A DNA stretch of 64,000 bases from Salvator merianae. Lineage: Eukaryota; Chordata; Lepidosauria; Squamata; Teiidae. Below the pieces are notes generated by a model. It was not told the origin of the DNA, did no database searches, and was given only the letters and a program-made list of their open reading frames with translations. Numbering within the stretch: position 1 is the stretch's first letter; each line of letters opens with the position of its first letter. The position numbers were made by a program, and so were the translations under genes. The stretch spans positions 38,942,128 through 39,006,127 of the forward strand of contig QVOM02000116.1 of the NCBI GenBank assembly GCA_003586115.2. Direction: 5' to 3'. Positions 13,301 to 24,606 of this stretch are shown here, piece after piece.

Positions 13301-14445
13301 TTTCCAACTGAAGCCACTACTGGGTATCAGGAGTAAGGAAGTGTGAGAAAAGGGTCTGAGGTTTCACTCTATGAATAATACAATTTGTATCACCGAACTT
13401 TTTGGTTGTGGGAGTTTTAACTGGCTTGGGGAACTGGCTGTTGGTAGTGCACGAGGACAGAAGGATGGTTCAGATTGCCTTCATGACCTACCCAACAGTC
13501 TTCATCCCTGCAACAACAACAAGATTTGGACCCAAAACTTCACTTTTTCCCCAGAAGAGTCGTCAGGCCTGTAAAAGCATGGCTCATTTTGCAAAAAGAT
13601 GATTTCGCTAAAGGACGCAGAACACCTTCCAGTTGGATACATCAACAAGGCGTTTTCCTCTGTGTAACTTCCTCCTGAAAAAAAAAAGCTAGTTAATTTT
13701 AGAAAATGCATTATAATGGTCTTAAAGCATGTTACAGCATATACAGTATAACAGATTTCTCAGTTTTCCATGGTAGAATGTGTGATGTGAAACACACAGC
13801 TGAAGGTCACATTCACAACATTAGTGAGAGATCAAATCATCCACATCCAAGTTTCTAAATACTGGTCGTTGGTCGGATGCCTATCATTTCTCTGTGCTGC
13901 ACCAATTAAATGAAAAAGTAACAGGTTGCAAACATAAAGCAATATTGCATGTTTTGACATACATAATATGTATTTTTATTTAGGTCTATAGATCTTACTG
14001 TGGTGTTTGAAAATCTGAGTGGCATGTTTATTTCTTTTCCAGCCCTGCCTACAGACTTTGGCATAGGCTTGGTACAGTTACCACGGCTTACGCCGTGGTG
14101 TGCTGTGATTCACTGACCGCTGCCTCAGTTCTGATGGTGCCAAGCTACTCATTGATCTATTGTGGATTGAACAGTTTGGTGCAATGAAAGGTGCAGACCT
14201 AAAGCATTGCCTCACTTTGCCTCTATACATGAGTCATTAGAATTGCCCTTTGGTCATAGCTGGAGCTACACATCAACAGACAAGTGGCATATCATAGGAT
14301 TATAGCATTGCCCTCCTGTATTTCATTTTTCTTTTTCAAAAAGTCACCTCTTTAATGTATTTATTTCTATTATTTAATAACACTTCGTATTAACTCTAAG
14401 CAGTGCCTAAAGTAAGAAATTCTGATAAAAACCAGAGACAAGCTC
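10346..14445. other. No recognisable gene; several short hairpins
   Basis: No host exon recognised. Structures seen directly: hairpin arms cctattttgga/tccaaaatagg (10934-10944, 10962-10972), arms cctggccagtg/cactggccagg (11569-11579, 11600-11610), and a tight stem accacggc-ttac-gccgtggt (14080-14099). Poly-C runs lie near 10443. Long open stretches here have no protein-like composition. Confidence 0.4.
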
Positions 14446-14568
14446 TCCTCTTGTCTCTTCAAGGAGAGGCTGGACAGACATCTGTCTGGATGGTTTAGTG
14501 AATCCTGCATTGAGCAGGGGGTTGGACTTGATGACCCTGGAGGTCCCTTCCAACTCTATGATTCTATG
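14446..14568 (+). mobile_element. CR1 LINE 3' end
   Basis: The stretch aaggagaggctggacagaca ... gttggacttgatgaccctgg ... cttccaactctatgattctatg is the typical CR1 C-terminal ORF2 and 3' UTR ending. It stops in the 8-bp microsatellite ATTCTATG characteristic of CR1. Only the last 120 bp are present, the usual severe 5' truncation. Confidence 0.85.
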
Positions 14569-14605
14569 AAACCAAACCAAACCAAACCAAATCAAATCAA
14601 ATCAA
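14569..14605. repeat. AAACC / AAATC pentanucleotide tract
   Basis: Directly continues the CR1 tail as aaacc units, then changes to aaatc units. It probably grew from the insertion tail by slippage. Confidence 0.85.
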
Positions 14606-16294
14606 AGAGAATTTCAAAAATAATCACAGGAACAACTAGGTAACGGATTTTTACTTCATGGGATGCCAGGGCAAACAATTCTTTTCAGCCAATTCATTGG
14701 TTCTGGACACTAATTACCTCATAAATGACTGCCAGAGTTCTAGGGTCATCTCTTACTAGCAGTGACCCTCAGGAACATACACAGTCGAAAAATAATCTGT
14801 GTGACTGCTAAATAAAAGTAAAAATGCTAATCAGACTGCAGAATTTCACTTACTGACAGAGATCTGTTCTGTAACATGAACTCAAATTATTATTTAGAAC
14901 TGAAATGGTTTCCTATTAACATCTATATGCCTTCCTCCTGTGACCTAAAGGAAAAACTGAGTATAGCTCTAATTTGATCTTGACTGTTAAACTGAATCAA
15001 AACTACTAGATGGAACAAGAGCCAAGACATGCCCTTTCATAAGTATTCAAATACACAACTTTCCATCAGCCGATTTAATTTTCAATACAAACTATTGTTC
15101 CACATATTGACGGGTTTTAAGGAGGCCGCTAGTGATGAAATATACAACCACTGTGGTATTTGACACTAAAATACATTTTCCTTAACACATCAAGTTGAAG
15201 TTTTATCTATACCAGAAAACTTTTGATAGGCTATTTCTGGTGGATGCTAATTTGTAAGTTGCACAACTTGATATCACTGGATTTACTGAGAATATGATTT
15301 AGTCACAGACTCGGCAGTGTATCTTCTATAACAAATGTTTCATCATGTGTTAAGGTACTGTTTCCAAGGACTAGCATAGCCGTTAAAAAGTATCTCCATT
15401 CTCAATGTTTGCTTTAGCAACTAATCATTATTCTTGACATAAATACAAAAGAGATAACACAAGCCGCAAGCACGAGGCAGTTTACAAAGATTCCTTGAAA
15501 TAGGAGGGAAGGATTTAATAAGAAAGAAGAAAGAAACAAAGACAAGTGTAAGCACTAACAAACTGAGTCAACATTAACAAGAAAAGACTCCCTGTAGGGA
15601 AAAGGTCCTTTTCTCATGACTTCTCTGTTTATTGATTCAGATAAAAGAAGATAGATCCCACATTGAGTTTGTTTATTAATTAGAGCAGTGTTCAGAGATT
15701 TACAATTTGAGCATTTGCATGTTAAAAATACTCAGAAAAAGCAAACCTATTGTTTTGACTGCCCCTTGTTTAGTCTATCTTGGATGCCTTAGAAGTTCAC
15801 TATCAAAGGTTGGAGAGCAGATGGAGAAACACAAAGGGCCTCCTCTCTCTTTGCCCCTTCCCACCCAATCTCCTTTGTACACTTATGGTGAAACATAAAG
15901 TAGGTGTCTCTTCTACTTTGTGCTAAGGAGCTATACAAATGTTTCACAGCTTTGTCTGGCTTGCACTACATTTAGGCGAATTAGTCCCTGCTGTATCTAT
16001 AGAAATTCTTACACAGAGCTAGACCAACATCAAACTCATTTTTATTCACTAATATTTTAGTAAGGTCAAAACCTACCACATGTTGTGGTACATTTTGCAC
16101 TTATTTCTCACTTTTCCCCCTTCAAAATGCTGCAAGTGGCAAATATTATTCTCCTTCCTTTTTAACTTCTCATCAGGCCTATAAGCTATGTTAGGCAGAG
16201 AAGTCATGTCTGGCCAAAGATCACCCAAAGAGCTTCCATGGCTAGGATTCAATGTCACATATTTCAACACTTTGGTGTACAGAAGGATGCTGTG
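14606..16294. other. No recognisable gene or repeat
   Basis: AT-rich unique-looking sequence. No exon, repeat family or marked secondary structure was identified. Confidence 0.4.
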
Positions 16295-17330
16295 CCCCAA
16301 CCAATGATGTCAAAGAGGCAGAAGCTGCCCAGTTCTATGAACACCTACAACTCCTTCTAGAACTAACACCAAAAAATACATTACTTCCATCATAACTAAA
16401 GAAGGAAATCAAAAGATAACTGGAATAACAGGCAAGTTTGGCTTGAGAGAACAAAATGAAGCTGGACAAAGACTAACAGAGTTTTGTCAAAATAATTCAT
16501 TTATTGTAGCAAAGACTCTTTTCTAAAAGCCCCAAAGGTGATTCTATGTATGGACATCACTAGATGATCAATACTAAAATCAGATTAATTATACATGTTA
16601 TAGCCAAAGATGGAGAAACTCTATATAGTTAGTAAAAACAAGACTTAGAGCTCACTGTGGCTCAGATCATGAGCTCCTTATTGCAAAATTCAGATTTAAA
16701 TTGAAGAAAATAGGCAAAACCACAGCCTAAATAATATTGCTTATTAATATGCAGTGGAAGTAATGAATAGATTTAAGGGATTCAATCTGGTAAACAGAGT
16801 GCTTGAAGAACTATGTACAGAGGGTTGTAACACTGTACAGAAGGCAGCAACAAAAAACACCCCAAAGAAAAAGAAGATTAAGAAAATGAAATGGCTGTCT
16901 GATGAGGTTTTACAAAGAGCTGAGGAAAGAAGGAAAGAGAAAAGGAAGGGAGAAAGGGAAAGGTATACCCAACTGAATGGAGATTTCCAGAGAGCAGCAA
17001 GGAAAGATAAGAAATAAGCAATGCAAAGAAATAGAAGAAAACAAAAGAATGGAAAAGACAAGAGATCTCTTCAAGAATATTAGAGATATCAAGGAAATGT
17101 TTCATGCAAAAATGGGCAGGATAAAAGACGAAAATGGTAGGAACTTAATAGAATTAAAAGGGATTAAGAAGAGGTAGCAAGAATACACAGAAGAACTAAA
17201 CAAGAAAGATCTTAACGTCACTAGTAACCACAGTGGTGTGATCACTGATCTAGAGCCAAACATCCTGAAGAGTTCAAACAGGTCAAATAGACCAGCAGAG
17301 GTGACAGAATTCCAGTGGAATTATTTTCTG
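16295..17330 (+). mobile_element. BovB (RTE) LINE, endonuclease-to-RT segment
   Basis: Conceptual translation across several frameshifts gives the order expected of BovB: QFYEHLQLLLELTPK (endonuclease domain), NEAGQRLTEFCQNN, then CGSDHELLIAKFRLKLKK (endonuclease C-terminal SDH motif). From 16754 an open stretch follows with the linker pattern NRFKGFNLVNRV, KKKKIKKMKWLSDEVLQ, QCKEIEENKRMEKTRDLFKN and IRDIKEMFHAKMGRIKDENG. It breaks off after LEPNILK near 17270-17330, before the RT catalytic motifs. BovB is abundant in squamates and is the family that entered ruminants by horizontal transfer. This copy has stops and deletions and is inactive. Confidence 0.88.
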
Positions 17331-18309
17331 CATCCTTTCCACAGCTTACCCTCCATAGTTGCCGTATAATGTAGGTTAGACAGCTTCTGCATCTTAGAAC
17401 AGATACACATGTCTGCCTTCATATGTGTTATTGTAGTCTATTTCAAGCTTGGTGTCTTTCCTTGCACACTATAGTTTAGGTGCCTTAAACCGGCCCCTGG
17501 GTGCTGTGGTCTCATTGTGTGTGAGGAGAGGATGTAGAGACTGGCCATAAACAGGGTGGTTTGGTCTGCATTCGAACCATTTGAACACCCTAATTCACTG
17601 AGAACTATGAGCTAACTGAACCAGTTCTGCACATCTCAACCTTTTAAGTTTCCTCTTTCCTGCCACCCAACCCAGCCTCCATAACCTGAACCAAGGGATG
17701 TTGTAACAAAACAAGTGAACCATAGTGAACCAAGAGTGGGTTTTGGTCCAGTTGAGAACCAAACCCCCCTGTTGTTAAAAAAAAATCCCAGTTTGAATCG
17801 AACCAAACCATTACATCTAGTTCTTGGACATCCCTACTAAAGAGTTCTGAAAATGTGCAGTATCCAGACTTAGCACCTAATTAGAATTGATCATTGACAA
17901 TGTAACTATAATTCTCCATTTAAAACATAACCAAAATTCAAAGGAGCATCAAGTAAACAGAAAAGTTTTTTTCCTTTTTCCCTGAATAGGGAGCTTAGCC
18001 CTTCTGACACACTGGCAGGATCCACAGGACACTTTTATGGTGCCTTGAGTGTGCTGCCTTGAACTCTACATTAAAAAAACCTAAGATCATGGCATCCAGT
18101 CCCATCACTTTGTGGTAAATGGGGGGGGGGGGGAACAGAAGCAGTCACCATTTCTATTTAAAGACTGAACAAAAATTGCTGCCCTTGCTTGACAGACTGC
18201 CACTGTTGCATTGTCCCTTTCAATTTGCAAGTCCCAGCTGGATGGAGCCTCCTGAGCACAGAGGACTGTCCCCACATCCAAGGAACAAAGTCCCACTGAA
18301 CTGAATGAA
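17331..18309. other. No gene; possible hAT 3' end
   Basis: Between about 17560 and 17845 the sequence is rich in gaacc/ggttc words and ends in tggacatcccta, like the gtgcacatccctA end of the hAT element at 23602. The left end could not be placed, so this is only a candidate relic. A poly-G run is at 18120-18133. Confidence 0.35.
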
Positions 18310-19152
18310 GATATGCTTCATTCAGCAAAAGGATATTGGGGTTCTGGTAGACAGCTCAATGAAGGTGTCAACCCAGTGTGCAGCAGCAGTGGGAAAAAAA
18401 GCAAATTCAATGCTAGGAGTAATTAGGAAGGGAACACAAAACAAGCAAGTGTCATTGTGCCTCTTTATAAATCTATGGTGAGACCACACTTATAATATTG
18501 TGTACAATTCTGGTCACCTCACCTCACCTCAGAAAGGATATTGTGGAACTAGGGAAGGTGCAGAAAAGGGCAACCAGAACTATCAAGGGGCTGGAACACC
18601 TTCCTTATGAAATCAGGCTCCAACGTCTTGGCCTCTTCAGCCTTGAAAAGCAGCATTTAAGAGGAGACCTGCCTGAAGTTTATAAAATCATGCACAGTAT
18701 AGATAAGGTGGATAGAGAGAAATTCTTTTCTCTATTACACAATGCTAGGACTAGGGGACACTCTATGAAGCTCATGGGTAGGAGAGTTAGGACAGACACA
18801 AGGAAGTATTTTTTCACCCAGAGGGTCATTGGACTATGGAAATTATTACAGGAAGAGGTGGTGACAGCAATCAGCCTAGATAGCTTTAAGAAAGGGTTGG
18901 ATAGATTGATGGAGGTCAGGTGTATCAATGGCTACTAGAATGGATGCCTAGGTACTGCCTCCAGGTTGGAAAGACAGGCAGGATGTCTGAAAAACCATTT
19001 GCGGGGAGTCAAGAGCAGGTGAAGGTTTTGCCTTTTATTCTGCTTCAGAATGCCCAGAATTGGTGGGCCACTGTGTGAAACAGAATGCTGGCCTAGATGG
19101 GCCGTGGTCTGATCCAGCAAGGCTCCTCTTACGTTCTTATGTTCTTATGCTT
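18310..19152 (+). mobile_element. CR1/L3-type LINE 3' end (RT C-terminus)
   Basis: The frame opens with DIGVLVDSSMKVSTQCA-like sequence near 18335. A 146-codon open stretch at 18498-18938 follows, containing LGKVQKRATRTIKGLEHLPY, RLQRLGLFSLEKQHLRGDL, EVYKIMHSIDKVDREKFFSL and RKYFFTQRVIGLWKLLQEEV. This is the conserved C-terminal region of CR1-group ORF2. The 3' UTR (18940-19130) ends in two TTCTTATG units. The same 3' UTR is seen at 41.35-41.56 kb. The C-terminal frame is intact for 146 codons, so the copy is fairly young, but it lacks the catalytic RT core and endonuclease. Confidence 0.85.
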
Positions 19153-22100
19153 CTGAGTAAAACAGGCATCCTAATCAAGAAAGTTGTCTCTCTCGTGATA
19201 ATTTATCATGCTCCAAATTTTATTTGTTTCGTGATATACATTAGCTTGTATGTGACTTCAGGTGGTGAAAGATGCATTCACCATCTTTTTTACCTCTATC
19301 ATATCTATGGCTCATCTTCTCTGTCTTTTATGCACTGGAGGGGAAAAGTGTGAAGATCCTTTATTACATGAGATAGGCATTATAAACTAAGTTGACACTC
19401 TAGACTCAGGGACTTTGACCAAGGTGCTCCATCATACATACTGCTGTGGCAGTTGAGTCTCAGCAAACACTGAAAGAACCCAGTTTTTGTGCAAAGATTC
19501 AGGGGTTATTTCCACTAACAATGCTTAAACTGCTAATGAAAAAACTGAAACTGTTTTGACAGGAACAAAGAAAGACATGGGAACAACATAACCCTTCTTC
19601 TCTGGGAATTTGGATTCTGTGTAGATGCAGGGAGGGGGCCATGAGACCATATGGCATACCTTTTGCCTATAACTAGGGAAGACAGAGATTGGGTACCTTG
19701 TTACAGGCTATATCTTATCTTAAATCTGGCGCTTTCTGCACTGGTCCTTATTCTGAATTACCGCCTGGAATAGGAGCATGACATCCACACAATGGTACAG
19801 ACAAAGCAGGCCCTGCCCATGACTCCTTGTTTCTGACACATTCTTGCTAACATGTGGAAGGCAGAAAGACCAGGCTGGAGGAACACTGCAGAGAGAAAAA
19901 GGTCTGAGGATATAACTCCCCCACCACCACCACCACCAGCATAATTGGATACAAATGAAGTTGGAACACAAGAGACCAGTAGGAGGGCATTATTGTCTTC
20001 AGCACATAGTCCCTGAATGGCTGGAACCACCTAGGTGATTAATTCAGGAATTATACAGAAGTAGCAACTGAAGGAAACAATTGCACCAAACAGGAATGCA
20101 ACTAGAGATGTGATCACACATAGCAAAAAAAGCATCTCTGAGGCAGCTCAGAGATGGCTTCAAGATGGGATTATTCACACACCAGTCTGCTCTTCCCAGC
20201 TCTCAGAAACATTCTGTGCTAGAAAAGGTGGATTAGAGAAAGACTGGGAACATGACTGCCACACACTACTGCCTCTGAGCTGCCCCTTTTGTTTTGTCTA
20301 AACACAGCCTACAAGACTTTATATACAGCTTATGGGTTTTTTTCTCTTCCCATGAAATGTGTCCATCCTGTTGAAATAGCTATTTGGAGGCTATAAATTT
20401 GAATCTTGAGAACATCACTCCACGATTATGCAATCTCACTGTTTGATACAAATGGCAATCCCATAATATAGTCACTAAACTGAGAACAATCCTTAATGAA
20501 CAAATAAGGTAACTTTCTGAGTTGATTTCCATAGGAAGGATTTTACATTCTGTATTCAATATCGTTATTTTGTACACTAACTGTGCTAACTAAAATGGTT
20601 CAAGAAAAACTCTCTTTATAAAAGACTGTAAGGATATGTAGAGACATATAGTGAGGGGCATCCCTGAGGCGAATTAGGGATGCAAAAGACAAACACAAAA
20701 TTAAAAAATTTAAAAAGATCACTTACGTTACCCCAAAGTCTCTGTATATCCAGCTCTTCCATAGATGCAACAAAACAAAACAAAACAAAACATCTCAGAG
20801 CGAGAAGAAGTTAAGGCTGGGTGGGGCGAGACAGCTACAATTTCCTGAGCCAATCCCAGTCTGCTACAACTACTGATTAATCAGAGCCCTGGAAAATTGG
20901 CCTAGCAGCAGCGAATCAGTGGTGAGCATTTGTTGCTATGAAGAGGTTGCTAGGCTCTGAAGCAAAGACAATGAGGAAGATAGGAAGCTTTTAGGTACTT
21001 CTTTTAAAAACTGTGTGACCTAGAGTTTTTTTCCCCTGCATTCACAAATGATGTGATATTTTGGAAATACATGCCCCCACAATACTCTGCGTAAGCACAC
21101 CCTACGTTAGAAAGATCTGAGTCCCTCCTCTTCTATGAACCCAAGCAAGTGCAACTCTTTTCCTGCGCTACATTGCAAGTTTTAAATCTAGAGGAAATTT
21201 TCAAAAATGGTTCACACTATGTTCACATGGAAAGATCTATCCCTCAGAGAAGGCAAACCTTAACAGTTCCATTGGTCTAATAAAAAACCTTAGAGCCAAG
21301 AATCTAACACGGCACAGTATTTGCATCTATCATCGGTTCAATTGTTACCAAAAAGATCATGTAATTGGAATTTCCTTCCTCAAACTCCTTCTGCATTTGA
21401 CTATAGCAATACCACATACTGGTTTGCCCTTTGTGTGCATTTAAAAGGGAAGAGCAGCTGTATTTGAGGCTCAAGCCATAGATCTTTGAAACAAATGGGA
21501 ACAATAATAGGTTTCAGTTGGCGCTAGATCAGACCCTCGGTTCTTCAATCCAGCACTGCACTCTCTCATCTAAAAGTTACTTCCAAAAGCAACATATTTC
21601 AGTTTATGTATTAACATTTTATTAAGGCAGACAGGTGGATGAGTAAGTACTGCCAACATTTTCCCCACAGAAAATAAAAGTTTTAATGAATTGTTCTGTT
21701 GCAGGGCATAGTATAAGGACAAATTGTTCCAAGACACGTTGGAGATCTAGAAAAGCAAGTCAAAAGTAAGCACTTGGGATAGGAAAGAGAGAGATCTAGG
21801 GCAGAATCCAGGAAGTTAGTCACAGCCTCATTCCTTTCATTGAACTGCACATACAGCTTGCAATCCATAAATAACTCATTCAAGAAATAGGCATAGCTCA
21901 TGATGGTGGGCATCTGAAGCATTTGGCACACCCCAGATCCACCCACCTGTGAAATCAGTGGCCACAGAAATCCACTTGAGCAATTAATTTGAATGGACAA
22001 AACCAAGGCACAGAGTGTGCTCCAGTCACTTGTCTCTGCCATCAGTTGATGAGTCTGACTAGAAATGCAGAACAGTAAATTTGCAAATTGTATTAAATAG

Positions 22101-22814
22101 GCTTAGGAAATTGATCTACAAGAATCTTTTTTGGATGAAAATTGGCAGTATGTGTTTCACAATCTCCATAACTGCACTCTTCTGTTAAATATAAAAAAGC
22201 ACATTGAAAGTGCTTTATAGATAGTACCAGATACCATATATACTTTCTCATATTATTGGGAATGGTTCATCTTATTACTGGAATCGTTACTGGTTTAGTT
22301 CTGTATTTCATTTCTCAGATAAATTTGTTCAGTCCCTGTTCTGTTGCCTTTTGGCATCATGTTAGGTTCTCAAAGATAATTTCAAATCCTGCTTTGTCAC
22401 TATCTTTTTACTTTAATGGTACAGGGCTAGTTCTACACTGAGTTATATTTAAATTAGGAACCATTTGTCTCATTGACTTCAATAGGATACAACTGTGTTC
22501 AGCTAGCAGCCCACTTCAGTTCTGCTGCATTATAACTTTACCCATTCGCTATTTGTAGAAAAGGGATGATAACCTTTAACTTGAGGTCTGCTTTCACTTT
22601 TCATCATCCCTTTGGGTTTCTCATGCCAGCAGTAGGTGTAGCCACCCACAGTCAGCCAAATAATGCATGCTTGCAGAGCAGCTGGAGAGGGATATTATCA
22701 CCTCTCCCTGCTTACTAAATGATCATGGCTGAGGACGAGGGTACAGGGTGATCTGGATTCCCATCAGTTTGTGCTAGGTGTATAGAAAGATTTAAATCTC
22801 TATTTTCACCCTAG
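19153..22814. other. No recognised gene; unassigned open stretch
   Basis: Contains a CCA-rich tract (19919-19937), a CAAAA tract (20768-20791) and a minus-strand open stretch of 119 codons (21683-22042). The open stretch includes the words VQFNERNEAVTNFLDSALDL, which look more protein-like than the other open stretches here. I could not match it to a family. It might be a processed pseudogene piece or chance. Confidence 0.35.
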
Positions 22815-23610
22815 TAGGGATGTGCACGAAGCTTCGTTCCCTTCGTATTTCGCGCGAAAATGGTGTTTCCGCCATCTTCGCACGAAATATGAAGGGAAAA
22901 AGGGACAGCGAAAGTGAATGGCGAAGGTCCCGGCAACTTTCGCTGTCCTTCGAGACCTTCGCCATTTACCGCAAGCTCCCTCTTTTTGGCCGCTAGAAGC
23001 TGCAAGCTTCACAGCCTTAAAGAGGTTGAGTAAAGTTAAGTGCTGCCTGTCACAGAGGTAGCAGCAGCACTTAACTTTCACGATCGGCGAAGGTCTTCCC
23101 TTCGCATTGATTTTTCGCCGTTTCTGTTTCCGATCGCTCTCTCCCCCTATTCTTTCTGTGTGCGCGTGCGAGTGACAGAAGAGGGGGAATGAGAGAGCGA
23201 TCGGAAACGGAGAAAAATCAAAGCGAAGGGAAGACCTTCGCCTATCATGAAAGTTAAGTGCTGCTAGCGATCGGCGAAGGTCTTCCCTTCGCATTGATTT
23301 TTCTCCATTTCCCATCGCTCTCTCATTCCCCTTCTTCTGTCACTCGCACACGCACACAGACAGAATGGGGGGGGTGATGAGAGAGCGATCGGAAACGGCG
23401 AAAAATCAAAGCGAAGGCAAGACCTCCGCCAATCGCTAAAGTTAAGTGCTGCTGCCTCTGTGACAGGCAGTTTTTGCGAAGATTTTCGCAACGAAAACGA
23501 AAGGCTCCCTTTTCGTGCCTCTCGTTTTCGTGCAAAAACGAAGCTCTTTTGCTTCGCAGCGCTGCGAAGCGAAGAGGGGAAAGTGTTTCGTGCACATCCC
23601 TACACCCTAG
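22807..23610. mobile_element. Non-autonomous hAT element with exact 8-bp TSD
   Basis: The element runs 22815-23602 (788 bp). It begins tagggatgtgcacgaag and ends cgtgcacatccctA, giving terminal inverted repeats of about 16 bp. It is flanked by perfect 8-bp direct repeats CACCCTAG (22807-22814 and 23603-23610), the hallmark of hAT transposition. Inside there are two consecutive large palindromes (about 23083-23250 and 23265-23440), each pairing words such as ttcccttcgcattgattttt and cgatcgctctctc with their reverse complements. The two palindromes are also duplicates of each other. The CpG-rich interior (gcgaag, cgatcg) is little decayed, suggesting recent insertion. Open frames on either strand inside are by-products of the palindromes; no transposase is encoded. 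Confidence 0.9.
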
Positions 23611-24140
23611 TACTATATCTATATATTTTTTTCCTTGTTGCTTCTGTCACCAAAATAAATGTCATCTTTGAAATCGAAAGACATCATTGATACATCTACC
23701 TTTGGGAAACAGCAATCACTCACAAAAAATGACTTAGCAACTTCAGTTTCTGAGAAACTGATTATAAACTTCAGTTTCGGAGAGAAACGGATTATAAACT
23801 ACAGAAATAAACTAAATCTGAAGAATAAATAAACTCAATCTGTAGAAATAAACTACAGATTATTTCTTTAAAAAATGTGGAATCGAGTGATTGCATATGC
23901 AGGCCTACTTCAATTTGCAAACAGGTTCAGTTCTGCAGGACTGGCGTGTAAACTGAAATTGTGCATACTGCACAATCTGAATTAATTGTAAAGGGGGGGG
24001 GTTTACGAAAACTTACCTCTGGCCAGCTAGCCTGAATGGGGTTACAGTTGCAGCTGAATTGCCTTTTGCTTCTCCATTTTTGCATATGATGGCAGAGAAG
24101 AGCAGAGGATGATCTCTAGTGTGGGTCAGTTGCGCTGTGC
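23603..24140. other. No gene; short tandem duplication
   Basis: A 28-30 bp unit cttcagtttc-ngaga-aac-gattataaa occurs twice in tandem (23741-23768, 23769-23798). The first copy includes the perfect hairpin cagtttc-tga-gaaactg. A poly-G run is at 23992-24001. Confidence 0.5.
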
Positions 24141-24480
24141 ATGATCCAGTCCTTTGAAGATATGCAGGATAACGCAGCAATGGAAGGAGTAGTGATCCAA
24201 CCATTAGCAAAAGCCATGAGAAGCAGCAGAAGGGAAAAGCACGGTAAGCAGAAGGTAGTTTACTCAACCGAGGCCTGTTTGCAAACTGTTGATTGGATTG
24301 GATTGCTTCTTCAGTTTAGTCAGGAGCTTGTAAACAGGCTTCCAATGAGTGAGCCTCCTTCTGCTTGCCTTTATTTCTTCCTGTGGTTTTGGCTAAGGAT
24401 TGGATTGCCACACTTCCATTGCCTCTGCTTTCTCCTGCATTTTTTTTAAAGGATTGGATCACCTCCACCCAGGGCAGCTG
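24141..24480. repeat. Inverted repeat with ~150-bp arms
   Basis: The left arm (about 24143-24290) and right arm (about 24330-24472) are imperfect reverse complements. Shared phrases are gatccagtcctttgaag with the reverse of ctttaaaggattggatc, and gaggcctgtttgcaaactg with the reverse of caggagcttgtaaacaggcttcc. Because the arms match, both strands carry similar short open frames (each with an EACLQ word), which are structural echoes, not genes. Likely the core of a foldback DNA element; its outer ends were not resolved. Confidence 0.65.
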
Positions 24481-24606
24481 CTCTCCCAGAGACTGTCCTC
24501 TTATCCTATAATGAAAAAATGGAGGACACAAACTGTGCAATAATGAAAAAAATGGGCTGTGTGAATGAGATAAGTGACAACCAGTCAGGTGCACAATAGT
24601 GAAAAT

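Noticed and set aside
22806..23690. Open frames of up to 169 codons on both strands
   Set aside because: They lie within the hAT element and mirror its palindromes; no transposase motifs.
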